In this document: positions 1 to 13,400 of the stretch, one piece after another
Layout of the letters: every line of letters begins with the position of its first letter
How positions within the stretch are numbered: position 1 is the first letter of the stretch
From: Fragum whitleyi
Lineage: Eukaryota; Mollusca; Bivalvia; Cardiida; Cardiidae
Reading direction: 5' to 3'
Assembly (NCBI GenBank): GCA_948146395.1
Contig: OX411558.1
Coordinates: 38,867,116-38,931,115, forward strand
DNA length: 64,000 nt
Program-made: the position numbers and the translations under genes
The notes under the pieces: model-generated
What the model saw: the letters and a program-made list of their open reading frames with translations, nothing else
Databases searched by the model: none
Told to the model about the DNA's origin: nothing

Positions 1-533
1 CCAGTTTCATCAACATCCAACACGTCAGCATTTTCTTTTACTGAAACTTACTTTTTCGGGGAACACATTTACACAATGTCTTTTTCATCTGATACAAAAA
101 AATTCTTGTTTTCTCTTTTTCATCTGATACAAAAAAATTCTCGTTTTCAGACACCAACACAAAACTTCTGGGAACAAAAGTGCAAATCTATGTGCGTAGT
201 TATTCAATATATCTACACTCTGCTTTGAATATTCCTACCAGCCATTTTATTGCTACTTGGGGTAATGTGAAAATTGAAACTATGCATGTTTAGTCTTTTA
301 TGCTATTTAGTGCAATTAGGGGTTTTCTGTCTGTCAATGCATCTCTCAGAAACTTCCTGCAAAAAAGTTGTCTTCACCTTATTTTAGAAAAAAAAATTTA
401 GTCACTTGATAAACAAGACACAATATTGGAATGAAGGTCCTTCCATAAGATATTAAATTCAAGGTCATTAGACATGGTCAGGGTACTCTTTTTAGACCAA
501 CTTACTCTTGGCAGAGATTTGTGCTTTGCATAT
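1..533. other. VPS8 intron, no feature beyond a short duplication
   Basis: A ~40 bp AT-rich unit containing tttttcatctgatacaaaaa occurs twice in tandem near 80-150. I see no exon. The preceding VPS8 exons must lie further upstream. Confidence 0.5.
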
Positions 534-1246
534 GAGCCTGTGTGTGGCATTTCCAACTATTTTAAATGTTTGTGATTGGCAACCATTGAGCCACCTAGAC
601 AGCCACAAACTCAATCGGAACATCACTCGGCCATTTTCAAAAAACTACAATAGACCTTGGATGTATGTAAGGCGGATGGGTATGTAACAAAATTGTGCAT
701 TTTGTCAAGCGGAAACAGTGTAAGAAAAACTAGCACGGAAACAACCGGCTCTATCTTTAGATTTATATCTTCTACAGAAAATAAAAGCTGAAAAAATCTT
801 AATTTTTGAGATTGATAAATCATTCTCAAAAATTAAGATTTTTCAAGCCGTTATTTAAGAATCTAACAAAATTGATATAAGGATATGATGGTCTGACGTC
901 ATTGACTTAAACTAGTAGCATTGGTGATGTCAAATGTTTTCACCAAAAGTTTCGAGGGCTTACGCCATTTTAACTGACATCATCGAGTTTTTTCCAAGGT
1001 TTTCCTGTAATTTTTGAAAATTGTCTGTCTTTGTACATCCAAGGTTGATTGTGAGATTGGCTGAGTGTAGTTCCGAATGCCACAAACTGTAAATTTAATG
1101 TTACCTGTTAGTCTATAGATACTTTGAGACCTCATCCATCTACAAAAGACAAAGTGAGGACTCTGGTCTGCCTGTGGAGATGCACAGGCTGGCCAGAGTC
1201 TTTGCTTGGTGCATATTTGAAATTGTTGGAAATCAGGCAAAAGCTC
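534..1246. mobile_element. CCTGTG hairpin MITE with an inserted block
   Basis: Starts gagcctgtgtgtggcatttc and ends with the inverse (gaaattgttggaaat, then a changed end). The inner stem gactctggtctgcctgtg/cacaggctggccagagtc is typical of the family. An extra ~400 bp interrupts the left side. It ends 19 bp before the exon a acceptor. Confidence 0.7.
791..843. repeat. Perfect 20-bp inverted repeat hairpin
   Basis: Arms at 792-811 and 824-843 pair over 20 of 20 bases (AT-rich) around a 12-nt loop. It lies in the block inserted into the MITE. Confidence 0.85.
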
Positions 1247-1265
1247 ATATATATTTTGGTTACAG

Positions 1266-1445
1266 GTTTTGCTAGTGACCTTGACCCCACAGCTGAAGGT
1301 TGTTTTCACCCACCCACTGAAAGCCAGTGCATCAACACTTCCATTGTTAGCCTGGCAGTTTGTGATGATACAAGTATCCGAACATGACAGAGTTATTGAC
1401 CCTGTTTTGGCATTTGCTAGAGAGTCTACTATATATTTTCACCAG
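1266..1445 (+). CDS. VPS8: VPS8 exon a (beta-propeller end)
   Basis: Sixty codons starting V-L-L-V-T-L-T-P-Q-L and ending T-I-Y-F-H-Q, phase 0 at both ends. The acceptor ttacag and donor gtaag are canonical. The motif R-V-I-D-P-V-L-A-F-A-R is typical of VPS8. A MITE ends only 19 bp before the acceptor, and two further copies of the exon's 3' half follow in the intron. Confidence 0.93.
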
Positions 1446-4400
1446 GTAAGATTAGTAAGGGGAACAACTCTACCAATTCCTTTTTTATGACATGAATTTA
1501 AGAAAGTGACAAGTTATAGATCCTGTTTTTCCATTTAAGATTCTACATTAAATTTCAATCAGGTAAGATTAAAAAGGGGGACAACTCTAGAATTTCTGTT
1601 AATCTTAAAGTTTATGATTCTTAGATTTCCAGGACATGACAGAGTTATTGATCCTGTTTGGGTGTTTGCTAGAGAGTCTACTGTATATTTTCACAAGATT
1701 TTCATGCGTGTTGAATATATATGCAAATTGGTTAGAATCACTTTAAGGCACTATTGTGATGTTGTCAAAGTAATGTCAAAATGGATGTAATGACGTCATG
1801 TTTTGCACTGCATTATATGTACTTGACAAATTTGATTTACTTTTGTTGATTTATCTAAAAACTTCAGGCCATATTATGTAAAGAATATCAAATTTGTGGT
1901 CATTAGGTGCCAATTTGTTTAACTTGTCATCCAAAACAGATAAAAACTAGGCAAAGCCTTGTTTTTATCTGTCAAAGTTGACTTCTTAATAAATTAGGTA
2001 TTTCATGACCACTCATTTAATATCTTATTTATAGGTTGTGTGTACAAGTCCACAAGATATTAGATGTACAGGATTACAGAAAATGAATGTGTCATATAAA
2101 CTGTTGAATATTAGTGTAAGTATATGTGGAAGGGTTAAGTTGTAAGTATTTGTGATTACATTTTGTCTCATGTATATAGTCATGCTTTCATGTAGATTTC
2201 ATAGGTGAGTGAGAGTGAGATGAATGAGAAAGTCATGAGCTTGGGACCTGTTCAAATAACTCCGCCTCCGCATGCTTTTTTTAACAACCTAATCTTCTGT
2301 GCAGCCTGCACTCTGCTCTAGACCTTGCAAAAGGACAGACCATAGATCGAAAACTATTTGAGGTTCTTTATTTTGCCCTTTAGAGTGTTCACTTAGCGGC
2401 AGTTACATCTTATTCTTGTAGGTTAAATTCTTATCATTATCTGCACGTTGCATATGTTATTGTATAGATTTTCCCTTTTCTAAGGACATTGTAATATTTC
2501 TTTTTGCAGGCTAATTTGTACATAGTGCAGATAAAACATCAAACCCTGATCTTGGTCTTATCATTATTTTTGCCAGGTTACATATACAAAACATTAATTA
2601 AATTGATTTCAAGCTGGTGCTTGATTTTCCAATTTTTTTAATTGTGCATAATGCTTAGCAGTCTTGTCAAATACACAAAGTATTTAACAATATTTGCATT
2701 TCATTTCAACAACATTGGAGTCTGTTTCTATGTATTGAATTAATTCAGTAATTCTAAAATAGGACAAATGTAATGAGATGCCCAACCTTTTCATTGATGA
2801 TAAGGTGTATTTTTTAATATTAAGAATTTCAAGAATCATAAGATATCAAATTTGGGTTACAAAATCTCAAGAGTTGTGCCATAAAATTTTTAGCATACCT
2901 ACTGTTGGTTCAGTTCATAACACCTAATATGATAAAGAACACTAAAAAAAGTACCTCACAAGATAAAAGCAATTTTCACAGATTGGCAGTTCAACAGAAC
3001 AATGTAGGGTTTCACACCCCAGTATCTAGATTTTGACCCTTTTAAAATTTTCCTTAGGGGGGTGGAGGTCTTAACCCCCATTAGAGAATTTCCAAGGGTC
3101 ACAACTGGGTTTAATCGCTCAAATTTTCAATGATTTATTTTGTACACTTTTTTTATTTTTTTCAAATTAATTACTTACTTCATATCTTCATGAGACTACG
3201 TTGATTGCCACTTCAACCTGCAAAAGACTACTCATAATTGAATGTGTGCTTGACATTTCCAACAATTTAACATTTGCGTGAGATTCAAACATTGAGCAGC
3301 AAAGACAGCTTCATGGTACAACTACGAGATTGCATGTCTCTTAAAAAGATACTTTGAGACCCTATCTAAGTACATAGAGCAAAGTGAAGACTCTGGACAG
3401 ACTGTGCTGATGCACAGGCTTGTCAAAGTCTTTGCTTGGTGCATATTTGAAATTGTTGGAAATGTCGCACACAGGCTTAATTTTCTCTTTTTGTCCTTTT
3501 GACGCCCTTCAAAGCAGCTTTGACCCCAAAATTTCAACAACAATCACAAACTGAACAATTTATACATCATACATTGTGAAAAAGGGGTCCAGATAAGAGG
3601 GGTGTGAAGCCAGTCTTAAATCTTTTTTTCCAAATGAAACCCCATGTTATGGGTACTTATGGGTACTCGACAAGAAGTATCAAATTAATAACAACAACAT
3701 AGGGTTTAAGTAGGGAATAATGAAATTTTTAGATTTGAAAATCAAATTACCCCCTCTTTCTGTAGCTCTAATAAAATTTGTTTGCCTTTTTACAGTGGAT
3801 GAATACAAGAACCCTGGTGACTTTAGACACATCAGAAAAAATACATGTGATTGATGTGAGGTCAGAAGAAGAGCTTGAGGTAAGTATGATGGTGAATTTT
3901 CTCATAAATGTATGATGGAATTATCTATTTAGGGTAATGTTTAAGAATTTACCACAGGTGGGCGGTCTAGGGTATTTATTTTTCATGAGAAAATGATCAC
4001 AAGAAGAGGAACTTGAGGCTAGTTTTATGGTGAAATGTGTCTTGAAATGTTCATAAGTTTCATGGAAAAACCTTTTCTGGAGTATGTTAAAGAATTTTCC
4101 TCAGTTGAGTGGTCTAGGGCCATTTTAGCCCTAAGAGGGTAGGAGCGTTGCTCTTGTTTTAGTTTATTTTCACCTCTTGAATGATGACAATGGTATTGTC
4201 GAGTTCATATTTAAACAAGAAATTGATGTGTTCTTTTATTAGCTCGCCTGAGCACAAAGTGCTCATAGAAGCTATTTTAATCTCCTTCTGTCTGTCATTT
4301 GTCTGACACCCATTGACTGCTAAAAAAGTCCTTAAAATGACATCTCCTCCTAAACTTCTAGCACAGTTTACACCAAATTTTACAAAATGTTTCTCGGATG

Positions 4401-7400
4401 GTCCCCTATCCGAAATAGCTAAAACAATTGAAATTCATAGTTAAAAAGCTCTGATACAATTATCAAAACAGAGGAGAAGGAGGGGGCCTGGTGCAGAGAT
4501 GTTTAAAGAAATAAAGAGGGTTTATTTAAAAAATGCCACCTTAACTACTGATTGGAATTTGAACAGTTTTGTTAGGAATGCACTTTACCTGTCTCCTCTG
4601 GAAAATTGACACCAAAAGCCAAGGTCAAATCTCACATGTCAAATACTGGAAATAATAAACATAAAAAGAAGTTGTCTAGATCTATCTTTTAATCTTTGAG
4701 TTTGAATATTTTCAGGTGATAGATATCAGTGAAGTTCAGCTGATTTATAACACAAGCTTTTTCAAGTCACTAGCCACAGGAGGGAATGTGAGTCAAGCCT
4801 TGGTAAGAAATTGGTGTCTGTTTATATTTTTGTAATGTAATTTAAAGAGAAAGAAAAAAAAATTTACAGTTTTTTTTAGAGACAGATCACTGCGAAATGA
4901 AAAATTATACTATATGAGCATAGTAGATTATTACTTTATAATTTTAGGAAACCTGTGTGTGACATTTCCAACAATTTCACATATGAACAACACAAAGACT
5001 CTGCCCTGTCTGTTCATCAGCACAGTTTGACCAGAGTCTTTGCTTTCCATATGGTAGATAAATAACCTCTCAGGTATTCTTGAAGAAGTCATCAAATATA
5101 CCTATTACATTGTTTGGTCGTCTAGGCTACGTTATATCTGTCCATCTTGCACACAAAAAATTGTTGGAAATGTCACACACAGGCTCAATTGTCTTACAGG
5201 TATGCCTCGTGACTTTCCCTTTTGCTTTTGCTTAATTGAAAGTCAAGGTCAAATATCAAGGTAAGAAATTGTCAGAGTATAATTTTTTTCAATCTTTTTA
5301 TCCCTATTTATAGGCCTATGCAGGGGACCATGCATGTTACAACACTATAGTAAGTCATGGGGGGCAGCTGTTCTTGCTGGGAACCAAAACAGTCCATGTG
5401 TTCAGCATGAGGACTTGGAGGGATGTAAGTAACCAGCTTTCAGGATGCAATAATGTTTGCAAATGCCTAAAAATCATACAGTTCAAAACATTGTGAAATT
5501 GACACTCATTCCGATCAAAACCATTCTAAATCGCTCAATTAGTGCTCAATTCTTTCATTTCAAGCACTCATTCAAATTGATCAAAAATACTCGGAAATCT
5601 TTAAAAAGCATTTCGAAATCAGTCAAGACAACATTTAATTCAAATTGATCAAATTACTCTATCATTGTATTGGCTGATGTGATTTTTAAGTGTCTATGAA
5701 GACACTATTAGTTTTCTGTTAAAGTATGCCCATAACAACCTGAAAAAAATACTCATTTTATGCAATGATTAATTTTATATCACATTAACCCTTCTCGTGC
5801 TGTTTAGAGTTTATTCCTGCTGAATACAAAATTTTGGAAGACAGTATAGACTAAGATCAGCCTCCTGGGTTCGATCCTGGACGGCGACACTCATTCTTTT
5901 TTACTATTTGTCTTTCACCGATGGGTCTATAAATCGTAGACCTATGTGGGATAGCAGCTTGGGGCTTGAGAAGGATGTAATGGTAGTACTGGTGTGACAA
6001 ACAGCAGGAATCCAGTTAGGTGCCCCAGTTGCTCTGATATAGCTGAAAGATTGTTGAAAGTGGCATAAAACCCCATGCAAACAAACAAACTACGATCAGC
6101 CTACTCAGATGTGCAGTTTAATCTTAGTCCACACTGACTGCTTTCTACATATATATTGTGGGAAAAATAGAACTGGAGAGATTGAAATAGCCATAAAATG
6201 GCTTTAATTTTCTTAAAAGAATAAACCCTTATCCTGCTGAATTTAATTTTGTTCCAAACAGATTGCTAATTTCGAGACATTCTAATCAGTTTGGGTGAAG
6301 TTTTTCCTACAATGATATGGTAAAAAGCAGGCAGTATAGATTAAGATCAGCTTGCATGTCTGATCTTAGGCTATACTATCTACCAAAGCTTTGGTACTCA
6401 GAGGTTCTGATAGGAAGGGGTAACTCCAGTCGAAAATCTTTATTTCTTAATGAACCCCTATGATGTAGGTACTCATTTAAATTATCTTGTCAAAACAATT
6501 CCAATGATACTTCCAAGATAGGGTTTGAGCATTGACTAGAAAAATATTTTGAATTGGAATCCAAAATTCCCCCTCTTTCTGTAGCTTGTCTATCACCAAT
6601 GGGTCGATAAATCATAAACCTATTTTGGAAAGTGCTCAGCTGGAGGCTAGTAATAGATGTAATGGTAGTGCTGGTGTGAGAAATACCAGGAATCCATGGT
6701 TAGGTGCTCCATTCGCGGCGATATAATTGTAAAATTGTTGAAAACGGCATAAAACTCTATTCAAACAAACAAATCTTTCTGTAGCTCTTGGTTCAGTAGG
6801 AATATGTCTAGAACCACATTTGAATCATAAGGGTAAGGGTTCAGGGATGATGTTGTAAGCAGGGCTTGTTGTATTTCACTTCAGAGAATTGATGTACTGG
6901 TGAAAGAAGGTAGGTATCAGGATGCTTTGGCCCTGGCCTTGTCTATGTATGATGGTAAAGCTAAGGCAGTGGTCGGCTTGTCTGGACCTAGTGTTAGGAA
7001 GAGGGAAATTGTCTCTGATTTGGTGAGTGTAAACAATATCTCTATATTCTCCATTACTTTTTATGCCTCACATCAATAGATAGGGGATGTATTGTTTTTC
7101 CAGCGTCTGTCCATCTGTCAACACAAAATTAACCACCAGATTAAACATTTTCCCTTAACTTCAAAACTGTTTCACTTAGAATGCTCTTATTTTGCATTGT
7201 GGTTCTTATCTCCAATCCCCATTTTTCAAGGTCAAGGTCATCTGATTAGGTCAAGCTTGTTAATGAAGGTCAAACTTCTAAAATTGTACTTTCTTTTGAT
7301 TAACCTCTTTAAATTTTGGACAATAGTAGAATTTTGAAAAAGGGAAAAAGAAACATGTACTTAAAGTTGAATCCTTTTGCTTTCAGCACTAATTTGGGGA

Positions 7401-10400
7401 TATGATATATAGGATTCAGCTTGTCTGTCTGTCTGTTGGTCAGTCTGTACCTCTTGTGTCTGCTCAAATTCTCAGCAACTAATAGACAGAATTCATTCAA
7501 ATTTTACTGATGTAATCTGTTTCAAGTAGAGATGTGAATATTCTATTTGGTCATGGTCAATTAACTTTTGACAGAATTATTGCCCATTGATGAAAATGTC
7601 AGTTTTTCTAGTTGATACTATTTTGTATAAAAACCAATTACAATAAGTTACTAAATGGCTATAACTAGACTTGTTAGTAAGAGGATTTTATGTGCAAAGG
7701 TGAGAGAATGATAAAATGACAGGGTCTATTGGTTAGAACTTAATAAAATTATTGAAAAATGTAACCACAAACTAATCATGCAAAATAAAAAATTAATGAA
7801 GATTATAATAATAAGATTGAATAATGATGATTGAAATATTGAAGATAATGAAACAAAACAGCAATAAAACAATCAAGTAATAGATTTGAAATATGAGCTG
7901 AAGTTAATTATTGCTGTTAATTTTTTCTCCTAGTATATTTTACGGTATAGTTTTGTGGTCTTGTTTTTGCAAATTATTCAAACCCTTCACCTTTGAAAAA
8001 GAGGGGGGTATATTGGTTTGACTATTTTTGTTTGTCTGTCATTCTGTCTTGTTTCCAGGCTCTATCTCAATAAAAACACGAATAAGAATCACAAAACTTT
8101 ATAAAATTATGGCCTATGTTCCAACGAAATACCCTTTTATTTTTTGGCAATGAAGGTTAAAGGTCAAGGTCAGATTTGTCTTTCTTCGGGAATCATTCCA
8201 GGCACTAGGACAAAGAGGGGTTATAAGTCTTTGCACCATATCTAGTTTGTAAATTATTTTTCAGATGTTAGACCTACTATTTGAGTATGTGGACATATCA
8301 ATGACCAAGTCATGTCCTGACAAGGGAAAGATAGAAGAACTAGAAGATTATTACCAGGTACTACCAGTATCAGTGGTCCTAATAAGAGGGGATAAAGCCA
8401 GTCTAAAATTTTCATTTCTCAATTAAACCCTTTGTTGTAGCTTCACATTTGAATCTTCTTGACAAGACGATTCCAATGAGTACCAATAACATAGCGTTTG
8501 AAATATCAATATTGAAATTCTTTGATCTAAAATCCAAAATACCCCCTCTATCTGCAGCTCTGATGAAGTAAAAATTTGGGATTTTCATTTTAGCCTGTGT
8601 ATGACATTTCCAATGATACATAAATGCATCAAGTAAAGACTGAGATCAGATGTGCATTTTTACAGTCTGATCAGATTCTTCACTTTGTGTTAGGTAGATT
8701 ATTTGTGACTCAGACTTTCTGCAGATAATTGATAATTGAATTTAGTTTAATGTATTGATATCCAGCTGTGTATTGTTGTCTGGCAAGCTCATATCAAATC
8801 ATTCGAATAGTCATGCAGATGCTTGTTTGCAAGATATTTTCTTGTGTACTAGTAATTTTTGGTTAGAGATCTTCCCATGTCAAGGGTTTTACCTCGGTTT
8901 TTACCTAAAGTTTATAAAAAGACAAATTTGTACAAAGATTGCAGTTATTTTGAACATCTTTGAAAATTTGTTTTGAAAAATCTTTGCCTTGCTAACAATA
9001 AGACATTTAAAATTGGTACAAATCTGATTCCAGTTTTTTAGCTCCACTGGCTGAAAGCCACTGGGGCTATTGTCATGGCTTGTGGTCGTCTGTCCGTGCG
9101 TTCGGTCGTAAACTTTTTCTTTGAAAAAAATTTTCTCCTCAGACTGGATGAATTTCAACAAAACTTCACAGGAATGATCCTTGGGTGACCCTCTTTCAAA
9201 GTTGTTCAAGAAATTTTGATCCAATGAAAAATATGGATTTAATAGGCATGGCTAATTTCCAAATATGGTAAAAAGTGACTTTTCTCAGATTCTAATTGAT
9301 GGATACCAATTAAATTTACATGAATGATCCTTGGGTGACCCTATATCAGTCTACAAAAAAATTATTGTGTTTGGATGAAAAATTATATATTTCATGGCCT
9401 GAGGTAATTTCTCTTTAATATATGTTATATAGTTGAAACTTTGAAAATCATTTTCTCAGAATGTAATTGATGGGTATCAATCAAATTTCACTGAAATGAT
9501 ACTTTAGTGACCCTTTATCAGTCTACCTAGAATTTTTTTGATTGAATGAAAAATATTTTTTTAATGGGCAGAGGTCATTTCTGTAATAGTGGAAACTTCA
9601 AAAATTATTTTCTCAGAAAAAAATGGTTGGATATCAACCAAATTCACAGGAATGATCCTTGAGAGACCCTTTATCAGTCTACCAAAAATAATTGCGATCC
9701 GATGGAATATAAGTATTTTATGGACGGAGGTCATTTCTCTATATGTTATTTAGTGGAAACTTTGAAATTCATTTTCTCAGAATGTAACATATGTTATCAA
9801 CCACATTTCACTGGAATGATATTTGAGTGACCTTTTATCAGTCTACCAAAAATAATTGTGATCCGATGGAAAATAAGTATTTTATGGGCTGAGGTCATTT
9901 CTCAATATTTTATAGAGTGGAAACTTTGAAAATCATTTTCTCAGAATGTAGCTGATGGATATCAATCAAACAATTATGGTATGTTCTTTTTGTGACCCAT
10001 TATTATGCAGCCTTTTCTGTACATGTTATATACATGTAGTTTAAACTTTGAAAATCATTTTCAACATTAGTAGAACTCAAAATATCTAAAAATCTAGTCA
10101 AAACTTTTATTTGCTTTTACAAGAATTTCAAGCCTGTGGAGCGACTCAAGCCATTCATGGCTTTCTAGTTTTACCTATATGATTACCAAACTTCAAAATA
10201 ACATTTGGAGTTGCTTTTAATCCAATATAATAAATGATTCTTTATCTCTATTTTAACAGAATATTGTCCCTGTGTGTGTTGATTACTGTCTACTTCTCAA
10301 CAGAATGTAAGTAAAATCTAAAAGGGACCTATAAACAGGCAATTTTATTGACAATAATTCTGACAAAAATATTGAATCAATTTTCATAATCACCTATGCA

Positions 10401-13400
10401 TGGTCAATTTAATTGACAGTAGTTTTGTAGCAATTTTGAATCTCATCCATACATGGTTAATAAAATTGTCAATCCAATTAGCTCTCTCTATAGGACTAAA
10501 AAAATCTTGATTGTGTGTCTATTACCTTCAACCCTTAAAGCAACAGTCTGCGTTTAGAGTAGAGGAAATCACTCTTTGGTGAATATTCTTCGAATATTTT
10601 TTCCTGATTAAGTCTTATGAAAGATGAGTTTCACAAAAATAAAAATCAATCGACAAATAGAGGCTTTTTCGTAAAACGCATGATCTACAGTAAAAAGTAC
10701 AGTAAGTAAAAAGATTTTGTTTACGTGAAATACGCCTACGTGCAATAGCAGTATATAAGCGGAATTCAAATTGGAGTCCTAAATGTTGTTAGTCATTTAT
10801 ATTCATCAAGTTAGGCCTATATTTAGATGATCGCGTCATAATCATTTGCATTACCAAATATTGGTATGACAAATTCAAGCTTATCTTTGAGAATAAAAGT
10901 ATAGTTTTTGTGTAAAAGTCGTCTAAGATTATTGTCTTGCGTTTAGGAAATGTTAATGAACACAGACGGGGACTTTTACCTGTTGAATTTGAATTTCGGT
11001 TTCAACAGATTATGAATTTTTGGGGCATTTTGACCAGTCTAGGCCAAGTATTTCTCATGATGATAAAGTAGAATGTAGACAGTATTGACTAAGATCAGAT
11101 TGCACAATTGTGCAGGCTAATCTTAGTCTTTACTGTCTTCCAAAGGTCTGTATTTCATGAACAGCATGAGGAGGCTTAACTTGAAGAGGCTTAATTATCC
11201 TCCGCCGTTTCCATGCGCAAGAACTACAACTCTTGCTTGCATAATTTTGGAGTTATTGCCCTTTGTTATTTTAAAGACTTTTTTGTTGACTGAAACATTG
11301 AATACTAGTATTTTCTTCTTTTTAACCCTTTTGCTGTAAAGTAACAGGATTTAAGGACAATATGATTTTAATCTTAAGTTAATTTTCAATTAAAAGAAGA
11401 AATTGCAGTATTCAAATGTTTACCCTTAAAATGAAGATAAATTTGAATAAAGAGGTTGAGCACTAAAATATCATTTTTTTATAGATTAAACTTATTCCCT
11501 TGTGCATTTTATTTTATAATTACACGATATTCCTAAGAGAATGAAATGAATATAATAAAAAATAGTTTACTTTTTATTACATTTTATTTTAGCCTGTGCG
11601 TGAGATTTCCAACAATTTAAAATGTGTGCAAAGCAAAGACTCTTACCAGCCTGTGCATCTGCACAGTCTTACCAGAGTCTTCACTATGCATTTAGTGGAT
11701 AGATAAGGTCTCAAAGTATCTGTAGAAAATCAGGTAACTTTATATTTACAGTTTTTTGCTGTCTGGGCCTCTCAATTTTTAGACGTCACAAACATATTAA
11801 ATTGTTGGAAATGTCACGCACTGGTTCATTTCATAAACACATCTTGTCTCTTCACTACAGGGATATTTTGTTTGGTCGTCTTTACGAGAGGTTTAGTATG
11901 GACATTATAGCACAGGGAACGTTTCTTGAATGTCTGGAGCCGTATATCATAAATGATAAATTACGAACAATGCCACCCGTAGTTATGAAGGACTTTGTGT
12001 TGCATTATGAAGAAAAAAACATGCTAGAAAGTGTGGAGGCCTGTATTGTACATATGGATGTTGCTAGCTTGGATATACATCATGTAAGTAAATAAACGAG
12101 TTGTCTCCCTGTTTTAAACCTTTTATTAGCTCAATTGAGCACAACATGCTCAAGGTGAGATTTTGTGATCACCTCTTGTCTGTCTTGCATCGTCTGTTGT
12201 CTGTCATGTGGCTGAAGTCGTCAACAATTCTTTAAACAATTTCTTCTCAGTAACCAATGGGCCGATTTCTATGAAACTTGGCAGAAATGTTATATGGGTG
12301 ACCCTTCTCAAAACCAGTGTGTGAAATTTGGACTGCACCCCAAATATCGGTGGCAGGGCCTGGCATTTTTATATTTTGAAATTTTTGAACAACATCTTTT
12401 CCTGAACCACAGGGCTGATTTCAATGTAACTTTACCAGAATGTTTCTGGGTTGACCCTTTTAAATAATTTCTTTGGCAGTTTAGATTGGCCCATAAATAT
12501 TGGTGTAGCAGGGCGGGGCTTATTTTGAGCCCGAAATCTTTGAAAAACTTTTCCGGAACCACTAGGCCGATTTCAATGAAACCTTTCCAGAATGTTCCTT
12601 GGTTGACCCTCTTCCAAAACTGGTAGCAAAATTTTGATTGGCCCATAAATATGGGCATGACAGGATGGGCAGGGTCTTTTTTTACTTTGAATTTTTGGAA
12701 TAACATCTCTTCCTCAACAACTAGACAAATTTGAATGAAACTTTGCCAGAAAGTTACTTGGGTGAGATCCACTGGACCAATAAATTTCAGGTGAATGGTT
12801 TAGGGCTATCCCGGCCCTCTTGTTTTATTGATCGATCAGCATTTAATAGTTGTAATTGCCTATAAACTTATAGGTGGTTTAAACTGTTTTTTGCTGAGCT
12901 ATCAAGTGATAAATTTAGAAGTTTATCACCCATCCTTATGAACAACTTTGTGTAAGGTTATGAAGAAAAGAATTTGTAAAATAGTGTGAAGGCTTGTATT
13001 GTACATATGGATGTTGCAAGTTTGGTTATAGATTATGTAATTTTAAAATAACACAAAAACAGCATGCATTATTAATACTGATATCTATAATACATGAAAG
13101 ATTTCACGTATATGACTAACTTTACTTACTTTTGGATGAAAACATTTCCAATGTCATTAGGGCTACTATTTTAACCATTGCTGATCAAGTTTCATTTCCT
13201 CATTTAGCTTTCGTGAGATTTTACTTGAGTAGTGAAAGAAATTCTTTGCTGTAAAAATGTTTTATCACAAAAAAATCTCAATAAGTTCTTTAAGAATTTG
13301 CTCCAGAGAATGCATTTCAGAATTAATTTCTCTTAATTTCACATGTATCTCCATTTTGAAAAAAAAACAGACCATGTTTTTAGTGCTCTGTTATATTGTG

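Noticed and set aside
980..1309. Minus-strand 109-codon frame overlapping exon a
   Set aside because: It covers a MITE and the antisense of a VPS8 exon; no domain.
12308..12772. Minus-strand open frame of about 150 codons
   Set aside because: It runs across HINE tandem units; the protein repeats with the DNA and has no known domain.
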